NCBI GenBank assembly: GCA_003249955.1
Contig: QKHS01000014.1
Span: 124,001-188,000 of the forward strand
DNA: 64,000 nt
Reading direction: 5' to 3'
Source of the DNA: Bacteroidales bacterium
GTDB lineage: Bacteria > Bacteroidota > Bacteroidia > Bacteroidales > ML635J-15
A program made the translations under genes and the position numbers. This document shows, piece by piece, positions 8,181 through 17,783 of the stretch. The notes beneath the pieces are model-generated. The model was not told the DNA's origin. It saw only the letters and a program-made list of their open reading frames with translations, and made no database searches. Each line of letters starts with the position of its first letter. Positions within the stretch are counted from its first letter, which is position 1.

Positions 8181-8603
8181 TTATATTATTTCTCCGTTAA
8201 GAACAATTACAGTATTTATTTTAAGGGCTTTTTTCAGCATGGCACTTACTCCGCAGTATCTTTCCTCGGAAAGTGATACAGCTTTCTTTGCATTTTCTGC
8301 TGAAATATTATTCCCGTTTATTTCATATGTTACAGTAATTTCTATGTATTGTTTGGGATGTTCTTCTGTAAGTTCTCCTTCAACTTTTACATTAAAATAA
8401 TCTGGTTCTGTTCTCATTTTCTTTAAAATGGAAATTACATCCATAGCTGTACAGCCGCCTAAAGCTGATAAAATAAGTGGTTTGGGGCGAGGTCCGAGAT
8501 CTTCGCCTCCGCTTTCGGGTTTAGCATCAATTGTAATAAGATGTCCGTCAATTTCTGAGTTGAAAGACATTTTTTCATTCCATTTTACATTTACTGTATC
8601 CAT
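8181..8603 (-). CDS. OsmC/Ohr-family protein
   Basis: A 140-residue OsmC-like protein with the two conserved cysteines C51 (ALGGCTAMD) and C117 (EERYCGVSAML). They form the peroxidatic pair that reduces organic hydroperoxides in characterised family members. The segment DLGPRPKPLILSALGGC is typical of the YhfA-like branch, whose function is less certain than that of Ohr. It follows the flavin reductase gene on the same strand after about 50 bases. A shared redox role is possible. Confidence 0.9.
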   Translation of the reverse strand: MDTVNVKWNEKMSFNSEIDGHLITIDAKPESGGEDLGPRPKPLILSALGGCTAMDVISILKKMRTEPDYFNVKVEGELTEEHPKQYIEITVTYEINGNNISAENAKKAVSLSEERYCGVSAMLKKALKINTVIVLNGEII

Positions 8604-8652
8604 ATAAAAATCTTTAAAATTGCTCTTAATAACAAAATATTTCCGGCAATGT

Positions 8653-9234
8653 TTATTTTTTCTTTTTTGAATCTCCCTGAACAGAGTAGCCGAATTTGCC
8701 TATTTTCTTACCGATGCTGTAGTATTTGCCGTGCATATATGTCATCATTTCGGCATTTGCAAGATGAAATGCATCTGTGTCTTTGTCAAAGTGGGATTCG
8801 TCTGCATTTACGGCGACAACTTCGGCCATAAACATATCGTGAGAACCTAATTCAATTATCTGAGTTACCTTGCATTCAATATTAAGAGGTGATTCTTCAA
8901 TAGTGGGACAATTTACAACTCTTGCTTTTCCCGGAGTCAGTTTCATTTCTTTGAATTTGTCGAAATCTTTCCCGGATCTTACTCCGCACCAATCCGTTGC
9001 ATATGCAAGCTTTGTGTTTGTAAGATTTATTACAAATTCTCCGCTTTCTTTTATTATTTTATGTGAGTGCCGGTTTTTACGCACGGAGATATAGCACATA
9101 GGCGGCTCGGAACAAATAGTTCCTGTCCAGGCAATAGTAATAATATTGTAATTTTCGGGTTTGTCTCCGCAACTAACCATAACGGCAGGAAGCGGGTATA
9201 TCATTGTCCCTTTTTTTAATTCACGTTTTGGCAT
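8653..9234 (-). CDS. Flavin reductase-like FMN-binding protein (flavoredoxin type)
   Basis: A 193-residue flavin reductase-like domain protein. It opens with YPLPAVMVSCGDKPENYNII, typical of flavoredoxin and related FMN-binding split-barrel proteins. ICSEPPMCYISVRKNRHSH and GEFVINLTN are the flavin-binding loops. It probably binds FMN tightly and moves electrons from a reductase or NAD(P)H to a partner. The C-terminus ends in a lysine-rich tail. It lies upstream of the OsmC gene and may be transcribed with it. Confidence 0.88.
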   Translation of the reverse strand: MPKRELKKGTMIYPLPAVMVSCGDKPENYNIITIAWTGTICSEPPMCYISVRKNRHSHKIIKESGEFVINLTNTKLAYATDWCGVRSGKDFDKFKEMKLTPGKARVVNCPTIEESPLNIECKVTQIIELGSHDMFMAEVVAVNADESHFDKDTDAFHLANAEMMTYMHGKYYSIGKKIGKFGYSVQGDSKKKK

Positions 9235-9287
9235 TTGAAAGTAGTTTATAAAATATTTTTAAGTTTTTAATCATAGCCGGAGCATAA

Positions 9288-10094
9288 TCAATGGTCAAGT
9301 CGTCCGGGTTCTAATTTATATTTGAGGTAAAATGATGATGCTTTTTTTTCCGGGAAATAAATTGTTTTGTAGCCGGAACTGTCATTGCAAAACTGTATGT
9401 TTTCGTAAGAAATAAAACTGTTTTCGGGATAATTGGTAATTTTCTTTGCCCAGAATTCATTTTCTATATTTTTTGACTGTGACATGCTTTCGTCAAATGA
9501 ATATGTAATTCTGTTTTTATAAACCAAAGGACTTGAATTATAGTCAAATTCGGATGTGAATATTTGTTTTGTTGTAGGAAACCTGTACAATGAGCAATCC
9601 CTGAAAGTTTCTGTTTGCAGGTCGAAGCCATAAACCAGCTTTGAGCATCCTGGAGGAATACTTATGATTCTTTCTTCATTGAAAGTTACCGTCTCTCCTG
9701 ACTCTAAAGGTACTTTTTTGTCGGATACCCCGGGCAGTTTTATCCGTCGTTCTTCGCTGATCTCGTCGTTAGTTCCCGAATTGAAAGGTGAAATTCTGGG
9801 AGATGTGAAATTTCTGTTCTGAAAATAGGTGTATGCAAAGCCGTTAATTATTAAATGGGACCTTTTCAGATCAATAAAAATATCTTCTTCTGTTTTATTT
9901 GTTATTGTAAAACTGCCGTTTCCACGGTTACCCCATAAATCATATGAAATTTTAATATCCTGATTTTCATAACTTAGGATGTTGCCTTCGTCAATTAACG
10001 ATTTATTCTCCGTTTCAACTAACTGATAGTAATTTTGAGGAGTGCATGCTACTATGAGCAATGCTATTGCCGGAAGTAAGATTTTATTTTTCAT
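9288..10094 (-). CDS. Lipoprotein of unknown function
   Basis: A 268-residue protein with a lipoprotein signal: a hydrophobic stretch and then LLIVAC with lipid-acceptor C17. The mature part contains an Ig-like beta segment (NRGNGSFTITNKTEEDIFIDL, about 55-75) that resembles a family of small Bacteroidota lipoproteins. I do not recognise a characterised relative. It probably sits in the outer membrane or periplasm. A good promoter precedes it, and it stands alone. Confidence 0.75.
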   Translation of the reverse strand: MKNKILLPAIALLIVACTPQNYYQLVETENKSLIDEGNILSYENQDIKISYDLWGNRGNGSFTITNKTEEDIFIDLKRSHLIINGFAYTYFQNRNFTSPRISPFNSGTNDEISEERRIKLPGVSDKKVPLESGETVTFNEERIISIPPGCSKLVYGFDLQTETFRDCSLYRFPTTKQIFTSEFDYNSSPLVYKNRITYSFDESMSQSKNIENEFWAKKITNYPENSFISYENIQFCNDSSGYKTIYFPEKKASSFYLKYKLEPGRLDH

Positions 10095-10122
10095 GCAGGT
10101 CTTAATAAACAGTTTGTATCTT

Positions 10123-10153
10123 CAAAAATACTAAATCTTTTAATATAAACAAA
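10123..10153 (-). promoter_or_regulatory. Promoter of the lipoprotein gene
   Basis: On the minus strand, TTTG at 10153-10150 is followed after 19 bases by TATTTTTG at 10130-10123, matching both consensus boxes. The ATG is 28 bases downstream at 10094. Confidence 0.6.
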
Positions 10154-10225
10154 TACCTGATTGAGAATGGTAAATTCAAAACAGAGAAATAATATGGGTT
10201 TTACCACCGGAATACTAAATGGGCT

Positions 10226-10375
10226 TTCTTTTTTTCGTGCTTTTGTGGCTATTTATTTTTAATTGTTGCCTTCGACTACGCTCAGTCAACGGATAATCAG
10301 GTGACTGAGTGTAGTCGAAGGCACTGTAATTTATTATTTGTTTTTCTTCTTCATGCCTTCGTGGCTATTTTTAAA
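10226..10375. repeat. Palindromic repeat flanked by direct repeats
   Basis: A 22-bp arm at 10267-10288 pairs with 10302-10323 with a single mismatch around a 13-base loop. Its core, CTTCGACTACGCTCAG, is a sequence common in Bacteroidota intergenic repeats. It is bracketed by two similar tracts, at about 10231-10260 (CGTGCTTTTGTGGCTATTT) and 10352-10375 (CATGCCTTCGTGGCTATTT). This region is otherwise without genes between the lipoprotein and galE. Confidence 0.7.
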
Positions 10376-10425
10376 ACACTAAAGGATTTTATTCAGCATT
10401 GTCTGTAAAACGCATAGTGACATTT

Positions 10426-11451
10426 TTATAATTTACCACGCAGTTTCTTTTCCCAGTTCCATGCAGATTTTACTGTTTCGTCAAGAGATACTTCTGCTTT
10501 CCATCCCAGTATATTATTGGCTTTTGTTGTGTCTCCCCATACTTTTTCCACGTCGCCTGCACGTCTTTCTGTAATTTCGTAGTTTAATTTTTCACCGGTA
10601 CTTCTTTCGAAAGATTTTATTATTTCCAAAACAGAATTTCCTGTTCCTGTTCCGATATTGAAAACCTCGGGATTGTTAACCTGCTTGTCGTTTATTAGCC
10701 TTTGAACTGCGATAACATGAGCTTTTGCCAGATCCACAACATTTATATAATCGCGGATTGCTGTGCCGTCAGGGGTATTGTAATCGGACCCGAATACCAT
10801 TAACTTCTGACGTAACCCTATTGCTGTTTGTGTAATAAAAGGAAGCAGGTTGTTCGGAACTCCCAGTGGTAATTCTCCTATCTCAGAAGATGGATGTGCT
10901 CCTATAGGATTGAAGTACCTTAATAAAATTGCTTTTATATTCTGGTCTGCTTTTATTGTATCTTCAATAATCTCCTCGCTTATTTTTTTAGTGTTTCCGT
11001 AGGGTGATTCCGGTTTTACTACCGGAGAAGTTTCGGTAACAGGTAAAACTTCAGGCTGTCCGTAAACTGTACATGAAGAAGAAAAAACAAGACCGGGAAT
11101 GTTGTTTTTCTGCATCTGGCTCAGAATATTAATAAGACCATTCAGATTATTTCTGTAATACATTAAAGGTTTCTGAACAGATTCTCCAACAGCTTTGTAT
11201 GCAGCAAAATGAACAATAGCAACGGCATCGGAGTGTATTGAAAAAACCTTTTCCATTTCATCAGCATCGGAAACGTCTGCTTTGTGAAATACTGGTCTGA
11301 TTCCGGTTATATTACAAATGCCGTCAAGGACTTCAACTTGTGAATTGGATAAATTGTCGATTACAACAACTTCAAAGCCGGCATTCTGAAATTCCACAAC
11401 GGTGTGCGATCCTATATATCCGGTACCTCCGGTAATGATTATTTTATGCAT
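10426..11451 (-). CDS. galE: UDP-glucose 4-epimerase
   Basis: A 341-residue extended SDR. The NAD-binding motif GGTGYIG is at 8-14, SSSC at 124-127 supplies the catalytic serine, and Y151-x-x-x-K155 (YGNTK) completes the active site. RYFNPIGAHPSSEIGE is a GalE signature. It interconverts UDP-glucose and UDP-galactose in the cytoplasm, serving galactose metabolism and surface glycans. It lies downstream of tyrS on the same strand, with a 167-base gap. Confidence 0.95.
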   Translation of the reverse strand: MHKIIITGGTGYIGSHTVVEFQNAGFEVVVIDNLSNSQVEVLDGICNITGIRPVFHKADVSDADEMEKVFSIHSDAVAIVHFAAYKAVGESVQKPLMYYRNNLNGLINILSQMQKNNIPGLVFSSSCTVYGQPEVLPVTETSPVVKPESPYGNTKKISEEIIEDTIKADQNIKAILLRYFNPIGAHPSSEIGELPLGVPNNLLPFITQTAIGLRQKLMVFGSDYNTPDGTAIRDYINVVDLAKAHVIAVQRLINDKQVNNPEVFNIGTGTGNSVLEIIKSFERSTGEKLNYEITERRAGDVEKVWGDTTKANNILGWKAEVSLDETVKSAWNWEKKLRGKL

Positions 11452-11618
11452 AAAATATAAAAATCAAATTATAACGGTTTTTCTTAGTGTGTCTCACATT
11501 TAAGAAAAGATTTCAAAATCAGACTTCCGGCTATGAAACAAATTGTAAAAGGCAAAAACTACTAACCAATACCAGTGACTTAAAGAACTGATGAACAGAT
11601 AAATCAATTAACAGTTTT

Positions 11619-12911
11619 TTATCCGCAAATAATCAGATAATAATTTTTCTTTCCTTTCTGTACCAGAATATATTTGTCTTTAATCAAAAAATCTGAAGTT
11701 ATAACACCGTCTTCAGCCAAATATTTTTCTTTATTTATTCCGAGCCCGTTTCCTTTGATAGTTCTCCTTAATTCTCCTTTAGACGGGAAGATATCAGTTT
11801 TTTCTGCAAGTAACTCCACAACAGGAATTCCGTTTTTGATAATATCTTTGTCAATATTGTAAACCGGGACGCCGTCGAAAACGCTTAAAAGAGTTTTCTC
11901 ATCAAGATTTCTGAGAGCTTCTCCGGTTGCATTTCCGAATAATATATTGGATGCTTCAACTGCAGCATTATAATCTTCGCGGGAATGAACCATTACTGTT
12001 ATTTCTTCGGCTAATTTTTTCTGCAGGATACGCATATGCGGAGCCTGGCTGTGCTGTTCAATAAGCTCATTGATAACAGATTCCGGCAGGATTGTAAATA
12101 TCCTGATATATTTTACAGCATCGTCATCCGAAACGTTAAGCCAGAACTGATAAAATGCATACGGGCTGGTTCTTTCAGGGTCGAGCCAGACATTTCCCGA
12201 TTCTGTTTTACCGAATTTCCCGCCATCGGCTTTTGTAATAAGAGGGCAGGTCAGGGCAAAAGCTTCGCCTTGTTCTTTGCGGCGTATTAATTCTGTTCCG
12301 GTGGTTATATTTCCCCACTGGTCACTGCCACCCATCTGAAGTTTACAGTTATATTCCTTGTACAAATGTAAAAAATCGTAACCCTGAACAAGCTGGTATG
12401 TAAATTCGGTGAAAGACATTCCGCTTTTATCATCGCCGGAGATACGTTTCTTAACAGAGTCTTTTGCCATCATGTAATTTACGGTAATATGCTTTCCCAC
12501 ATCTCTTATGAAACCGAGAAATGAAAATTTGCTCATCCAGTCGTAGTTGTTAAGCATAAGAGCTCTGGTTTTATCTTCGGTTTCAAAATCGAGGAACTTT
12601 CCGATCTGTTTTTTTATTGATTCCTGATTATGTCTCAGTGTTTGTTCATCCAGCAGATTTCTTTCCTGAGATTTCCCGCTGGGGTCGCCAATCATTCCTG
12701 TTGCTCCTCCAAGCACGACAGCCGGGCGGTGTCCGCTTAACTGCAGGTGTTTTAACATCATTACTCCAACAAGGTGGCCAATATGCAAAGAGTCAGCAGT
12801 CGGATCAATGCCAACATAAGCAGTTACAAATTCTTTTCCGAATAACTCTTCTGTTCCGGGCATAACGTTATGAATCATGCCTCTCCATTCTAATTCTTTT
12901 ACGAAACTCAT
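11619..12911 (-). CDS. tyrS: Tyrosyl-tRNA synthetase
   Basis: A 430-residue class I aminoacyl-tRNA synthetase. It has the HIGH motif at 43-46, GGSDQWGN for tyrosine binding at 194-201, and KFGKT at 232-236 in place of KMSKS, as in bacterial TyrRS. The C-terminal S4-like RNA-binding domain covers about 350-430. It charges tRNA-Tyr. The gene starts 6 bases after the M1 peptidase stop, inside a leftward run of housekeeping genes. Confidence 0.97.
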   Translation of the reverse strand: MSFVKELEWRGMIHNVMPGTEELFGKEFVTAYVGIDPTADSLHIGHLVGVMMLKHLQLSGHRPAVVLGGATGMIGDPSGKSQERNLLDEQTLRHNQESIKKQIGKFLDFETEDKTRALMLNNYDWMSKFSFLGFIRDVGKHITVNYMMAKDSVKKRISGDDKSGMSFTEFTYQLVQGYDFLHLYKEYNCKLQMGGSDQWGNITTGTELIRRKEQGEAFALTCPLITKADGGKFGKTESGNVWLDPERTSPYAFYQFWLNVSDDDAVKYIRIFTILPESVINELIEQHSQAPHMRILQKKLAEEITVMVHSREDYNAAVEASNILFGNATGEALRNLDEKTLLSVFDGVPVYNIDKDIIKNGIPVVELLAEKTDIFPSKGELRRTIKGNGLGINKEKYLAEDGVITSDFLIKDKYILVQKGKKNYYLIICG

Positions 12912-12917
12912 CTTATC

Positions 12918-15266
12918 TTATTTTTGAACTAAAAATTTTCTGTTAAAACTGGTATTTGTTATAAAATTCCTTCCCTTCACCACGTATAATCCGTCGGGTA
13001 AATCAGATGCATTAACGCGTATTAATTCTCCCGGTTCCGTAATTTTTGTTTCATAACAAGCTTTTCCGGTCATATCATATATGGTTATTATCCCATTGAA
13101 ATTTTCTTTATTACTGATGCTGAATACTCCGTTGTTAGGATTCGGATAAACAGAAACATTGTTTACAGTGATATTTTCTTTGGTTTTTGTATATGCATCC
13201 CAATCGTAAATTCCTAAAGAATATTCACCGTTTTTGAGTGAATCAACCGTAAGTTTCTTCATTATGGTTTGATTTGTTGACGGCTCTATAGTCCAGTCGG
13301 TAGCTCTGTCGGGACGGTAAAGCAACACAATTGAATCGAGGCTGTTTGTAATAAACTGATAGTCAAGATAACCCGTAATGCCGGATGTTGTAGCTGTGCT
13401 GTATGCAAATTCTCCTTTTGTTTTAAATGATGCCGGGAAATTTCCTTCAATCGTCCAGAAGCGGTGATTTGCAATATATAATCCCGGAACTTCGGTCATG
13501 AAAGTGTCTGGAGCAGCCCAATTGTGGGTTACTCTTAGTAAAGCCGGCTCTGTTTCTGAAACTGCCTGAACATTTGCCTTGAAATAATCGTAATTATATG
13601 TTTTGGTCCCTGTGGTGGTGATTATTTTAGTTTCATCAATAGTTGCATCAGACATAACTTCGTTATAATCGCATAAAACAAGAATAGGGTTATAAGGAAT
13701 GGTGAATGTTTGAATTCCGTATTCTCCGTTAAATTCCATTTTCTCTGTTATGGCAGAAAAGTCGTCATCAAGAAAGCTTACTTCTACTTTATTAGAGTTC
13801 GCAAATTCTGTACGTCCTCTGAGTTTTTGTTTCATAAAAACAGTAACATCATAATCTGATCCGTTCTGAACGATCTGAGTTGAGTCTATAGAGTAATGGA
13901 CAAAGCCACCGGTAAATACCCAATCCTGAAAAAAACCGGTCATGTCAATACCCGTGTAGTTTGTTAAGAAATCCCGGAAATCATAAGAAGAAACTGACTG
14001 ATATGCATTTTGTGCTAAAAATTCGGTTATAGCAGGAAAAAACACATCATCACCCAGATATCCGCGCAAAGCATGTGCAACACTTGCTCCTTTTTCGTAA
14101 ACAGTACTGGAATATGTAAGATCCAATGCCATCGGGAACAATGGCCAAAAGCCACCGTCTTCTATCTGGTAATATCTTAAGACTTTTTCGTGGGAAGCTC
14201 TTCTGAAAGCTAATGCATTGCTTTTACCTTTTACAAATTCTCTGAAAATTCCTTCGGTAAACGTAGCCCAGCCTTCGTTTATCCACATATCTTCGGCGGT
14301 GGAACAGGTGATAAGGTCTCCGAACCACATATGTGCAAGTTCGTGATAAAACAAATCTTCGTATGATAATGTGCCGTCAATAAACGCCCGTCCCATTGCT
14401 ATGTTGGTAACATGTTCCATTGCTCCCGAACTGAAAGGCACGGCAACAAATCCTACACGGTTCCATGCATAAGCTCCGAATTTTGCTTCATAAACAGATA
14501 AGACAGTGTCAATATTTGCAAATGATTGCGCTGCTTTTGCACTATCAGTGGGGTAAACATAAAAATTTACAGGGATATCGCGTTCGGCACCTTCGTAAAT
14601 ATGGCTTACAAGTTTATACGAACCTACAGCTACCGAAGCAAGGTAGGTTGGTATTGTGTTATCCATATGCCATTCCCATATTTTTAAATTATTTTCGGTA
14701 TCATCGGTTACACTTACCAGTTCTCCTGCACAAACAGCAGTATGTTCCGGCAATGTGGTTATGATAGTTTTGTAAGTAGCTCTGTCAACAAAGTCGTCAT
14801 TACACGGGAACCATACACGGCCATAGTTGTGAGGCAAATCGTCGAAGCCTACTCCCATGTTAAATGCATATCCGCCCATAAAATAGAATCCTCCCCAGCC
14901 TGACGGGTCAGTGACAGGATTGCCGTGGTAGTACACTGTAATTTTGATTTCATCCTCCGGACCGAAATTTTGTAAAAGGTTGATTGTGATTAAAGTGTCA
15001 TTATATGAAAATCCGCTGATTTCGCTGAGGTCACAGGTTATAGAATCTATTTCCAGTTCAAGCAGATCAAGTAATATCTGGTTGGTATTTTCGGTAACAG
15101 GTTTTAATAAAACTTCTGTATAACCACTGATAAAGGAATTGCTTATGTCTGTGATATTAAGATTTATTGAGTATTCCTGAACATCGATAATATTGCTGTG
15201 AGATTTTTGAGCGGACATAATTCCGGTTAGAGCAGCAAATGCTAAAATGAGTAGGATTCTTTTCAT
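12918..15266 (-). CDS. Secreted M1-family metallopeptidase with T9SS type A sorting tail
   Basis: A 782-residue protein with an N-terminal signal peptide (about 1-19). The M1 aminopeptidase domain has the zinc motif HELAH at 308-312 with third ligand E331 (NEGWA). The substrate-binding GAMEN motif reads GAMEH at 281-285, a change of the last residue. The C-terminal 80 residues (from VSVYPNPNNG to RKFLVQK) form a type A T9SS sorting domain, so the enzyme is exported and attached to or released from the cell surface. It probably trims peptides outside the cell. It sits directly after ruvB, 1 base from its stop. Confidence 0.9.
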   Translation of the reverse strand: MKRILLILAFAALTGIMSAQKSHSNIIDVQEYSINLNITDISNSFISGYTEVLLKPVTENTNQILLDLLELEIDSITCDLSEISGFSYNDTLITINLLQNFGPEDEIKITVYYHGNPVTDPSGWGGFYFMGGYAFNMGVGFDDLPHNYGRVWFPCNDDFVDRATYKTIITTLPEHTAVCAGELVSVTDDTENNLKIWEWHMDNTIPTYLASVAVGSYKLVSHIYEGAERDIPVNFYVYPTDSAKAAQSFANIDTVLSVYEAKFGAYAWNRVGFVAVPFSSGAMEHVTNIAMGRAFIDGTLSYEDLFYHELAHMWFGDLITCSTAEDMWINEGWATFTEGIFREFVKGKSNALAFRRASHEKVLRYYQIEDGGFWPLFPMALDLTYSSTVYEKGASVAHALRGYLGDDVFFPAITEFLAQNAYQSVSSYDFRDFLTNYTGIDMTGFFQDWVFTGGFVHYSIDSTQIVQNGSDYDVTVFMKQKLRGRTEFANSNKVEVSFLDDDFSAITEKMEFNGEYGIQTFTIPYNPILVLCDYNEVMSDATIDETKIITTTGTKTYNYDYFKANVQAVSETEPALLRVTHNWAAPDTFMTEVPGLYIANHRFWTIEGNFPASFKTKGEFAYSTATTSGITGYLDYQFITNSLDSIVLLYRPDRATDWTIEPSTNQTIMKKLTVDSLKNGEYSLGIYDWDAYTKTKENITVNNVSVYPNPNNGVFSISNKENFNGIITIYDMTGKACYETKITEPGELIRVNASDLPDGLYVVKGRNFITNTSFNRKFLVQK

Positions 15267-15267
15267 A

Positions 15268-16290
15268 TTAAAACAGGGTTTGTTGTGTTCCGGGATTTAT
15301 TTTATTGAGATGTCTGTATGCTTTTTCTGTTGCTTCTCTTCCTCTTGGAGTTCGCTTGATAAAACCTTCCATAATCAGGAATGGTTCGTAAACTTCTTCT
15401 ATTGTACCTTCGTCGTCTCCTACAGCAGTGGCAATAGTTTTTAATCCGACCGGACCTCCTGCAAATTTTTCAACTATGGTAAGCAGAATTTTATTATCCA
15501 TTTCGTCAAGTCCGTATTTGTCTATATTAAGAGCTTCCAGAGAGTGTCTGGCAATTTTTAAATCGATAAGTCCGTCTCCTATGACTTGTGCAAAGTCTCT
15601 TACCCTGCGTAAAAGAGCATTGGCTATACGTGGCGTACCGCGACTACGGCGTGAAATTTCATCGGCAGCATCAGCATTGATAGGGACTTTTAATATTCCT
15701 GCTGCACGAATAATAATTTTTTTCAGGACATCCGCAGTATAATAATTTAAGTGGCAGTTAATTCCAAAACGGGCTCTTAACGGGCTTGTTAAAAGTCCTG
15801 ATCTTGTTGTTGCTCCTATAAGAGTAAACGGCTCAAGTGGGATTTGTACGGATCTGGCTGCCGGGCCTTTGTCAATCAATATGTCAATCCTGTAATCTTC
15901 CATTGCAGAATAGAGATATTCTTCAACGACGGGGTTCAGACGGTGTATTTCATCAATAAATAAAACATCATTTTTATCAAGACTGGTGAGTAGTCCTGCA
16001 AGATCTCCGGGTTTATCAAGTACCGGCCCTGATGATATTTTAAATCCTACATTAAGTTCATTGGCAATTATATTGGCCAGAGTTGTTTTCCCAAGTCCGG
16101 GAGGCCCGTGCAACAAAACATGATCAAGAGCTTCTTCGCGCATATTGGCCGCTTTTACAAAGATTCTGAGATTTTCAACAATATTATCCTGTCCGCTGAA
16201 GTCGTAAAACTCAAGTGGTCTCAAAATCTTTTCAAGCTCCTTATCTGCACTTGATAAGTGCTCTGAGTCTGCCCTCAGATACGTGTCCAT
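15268..16290 (-). CDS. ruvB: Holliday junction branch-migration helicase subunit RuvB
   Basis: A 340-residue AAA+ protein. Walker A is GPPGLGKT at 62-69, Walker B is DEIH at 113-116, and sensor 1 is [22 protein letters not shown] carries the sensor-2 arginine and the winged-helix domain follows. With RuvA it drives branch migration during recombinational repair. The N-terminal segment and the length match the family. It lies between pgk and the M1 peptidase; ruvA and ruvC are not in the window. Confidence 0.97.
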   Translation of the reverse strand: MDTYLRADSEHLSSADKELEKILRPLEFYDFSGQDNIVENLRIFVKAANMREEALDHVLLHGPPGLGKTTLANIIANELNVGFKISSGPVLDKPGDLAGLLTSLDKNDVLFIDEIHRLNPVVEEYLYSAMEDYRIDILIDKGPAARSVQIPLEPFTLIGATTRSGLLTSPLRARFGINCHLNYYTADVLKKIIIRAAGILKVPINADAADEISRRSRGTPRIANALLRRVRDFAQVIGDGLIDLKIARHSLEALNIDKYGLDEMDNKILLTIVEKFAGGPVGLKTIATAVGDDEGTIEEVYEPFLIMEGFIKRTPRGREATEKAYRHLNKINPGTQQTLF

Positions 16291-16344
16291 TCTTTATTAA
16301 TTTGTTGCAAAGTTAAAAAATTTGTTCTAACTAAAGGCCTGATT

Positions 16345-17637
16345 TTATTCCATGCTTCTTTTAATGAGCTCATCAATAGGAGCAATACCTAAATGTGTTC
16401 CCTGTTCAATTGCTTTGAGAACAGCACCTCCTCCGGTAAAAATATAATATTTCGGGCTGTCCAGAGCCATAATGTAAAGTCCCGGTAACAAGCGTTTAAG
16501 TTCCTGCATAGTGTCGCCTCCTCCGTATAATTTTACAGCATCTGGATTTTCGTCAATCAATGTATCAAGAGCCATGGTTCCTTCGTTAAAGTGTGGAGTA
16601 AACCCCATAACGGCATTTACAAAAACTGTTTTTGCAGAATGAAAAACATCTTTAACTTCCTGAACTCCGAATGATTCGGAAGCGACATCCAGAATGTAAT
16701 TAAGTGAAGTTCCGGGTTTTACTTTTCTTATGTCTAAGCTGCGGTATTTGCCTTCTATTTTTCCTTCCAATGTGTCGGATTCCACAACATAAGGCAACTC
16801 TACGATTTTTCCCGGATATTGTTGAGAGAATTTGTAAAACTCCCCGGCAAGCTTTTTGTCATTGTCATCAACTCCTTTTATTGAAATGTCGTATTTGGCA
16901 CATAAATATGCATTATACATGACTCCACCCAGAACCAGCTTGTCCGATTTCTTCAGAAGTGCGTAAAGAGGTTCTATTTTAGTGTCGAATTTACTGCCTG
17001 CAACAACCGATAAAAATGGTTTTTCTGCATTAAAAAGTCTTTCAAGATTTTTAATTTCTTTCTGCATCAGAAATCCTGCATAAGATGGCAGGTATTTGTT
17101 GATTCCTACTGTGGAGGCGTGAGCCTGCCAACTTCCGAAAGCATCATTGATATAAATATCAGCAAGTCCTGCCAGTTGATTTGCAAATCTGTCCTGTTCT
17201 TCTCCTTTTGCTTCTTCTCCTTTGAACCATCTTGTGTTTGGAAGATAAATAGCATCTGTCTCGCTGTTTTTTAATCTTTTTATTGCATGATTAATATTGG
17301 TTTCGATGCTAAGATATCCCTGATCCTGATGAGAATAAAACTCAGGTACTTCAATGCTTATGTGAAGTTTCTCCTTCAAATATTCAACAATTGGCAGAAC
17401 AGAGGTTTTATCACTAATGTTAATTGTGTTTGTAGATTTATCTTTTGGCCTTCCTACGTGTGTCATAAGGATTATTTTACCTCCTTTTGCAAGAATATGA
17501 AACATGGTTCCTATTGTTGCATCTATGCGGTAAGGGTCATGGATGACTCCCGATTTTACAACATTATGATCCACTCTTACCAATACAACTTTGCCTTTAA
17601 GGTCTGCATTTTGAATTAACGGAAGTGTTTTATTCAT
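16345..17637 (-). CDS. pgk: Divergent phosphoglycerate kinase
   Basis: A 430-residue phosphoglycerate kinase, longer than the usual 390-400. The expected landmarks are recognisable but altered: RVDHN at 21-25 (usually RVDFN), R37, THVGRP with H60 and R63, PNTRWF with R136, GSKFDTK with K216 and K220 (usually GAKVSDK), GGGDT at 372-376 and TGGGA at 401-405. The arginine normally in HRAH is Q171 (SWQAHAS). That residue belongs to the basic patch that holds the triose phosphate. It most likely acts in glycolysis/gluconeogenesis, but it could be a specialised paralogue. It heads the pgk-ruvB run. Confidence 0.85.
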   Translation of the reverse strand: MNKTLPLIQNADLKGKVVLVRVDHNVVKSGVIHDPYRIDATIGTMFHILAKGGKIILMTHVGRPKDKSTNTINISDKTSVLPIVEYLKEKLHISIEVPEFYSHQDQGYLSIETNINHAIKRLKNSETDAIYLPNTRWFKGEEAKGEEQDRFANQLAGLADIYINDAFGSWQAHASTVGINKYLPSYAGFLMQKEIKNLERLFNAEKPFLSVVAGSKFDTKIEPLYALLKKSDKLVLGGVMYNAYLCAKYDISIKGVDDNDKKLAGEFYKFSQQYPGKIVELPYVVESDTLEGKIEGKYRSLDIRKVKPGTSLNYILDVASESFGVQEVKDVFHSAKTVFVNAVMGFTPHFNEGTMALDTLIDENPDAVKLYGGGDTMQELKRLLPGLYIMALDSPKYYIFTGGGAVLKAIEQGTHLGIAPIDELIKRSME

Positions 17638-17677
17638 ACAATAAAATATTTAAATTTATGCAAGTATATAATATTAT

Positions 17678-17696
17678 TTGCCCGGTTTCCGGGCAA
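17678..17696. other. Short perfect GC-rich hairpin upstream of pgk
   Basis: TTGCCCGG and CCGGGCAA pair perfectly across a 3-base loop, 41 bases before the pgk start. It may lie in the leader or upstream of the promoter. On the plus strand a T6 run follows six bases later. Confidence 0.45.
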
Positions 17697-17722
17697 GGGT
17701 CTTTTTTACAAAACTAATAAAA

Positions 17723-17765
17723 AAAAGCACCATAATTATGAAAAACATAAATTATGATGCTTTTG
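17723..17765 (-). terminator. Terminator after the SprB-repeat protein gene
   Basis: An imperfect inverted repeat (arms about 17723-17740 and 17746-17765, GCACCATAATTATG with CATAAATTATGATGC) lies between the stop at 17784 and pgk. On the minus strand it runs into a long T tract. Confidence 0.65.
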
Positions 17766-17783
17766 TTGTTAACTCAAAAGGGG

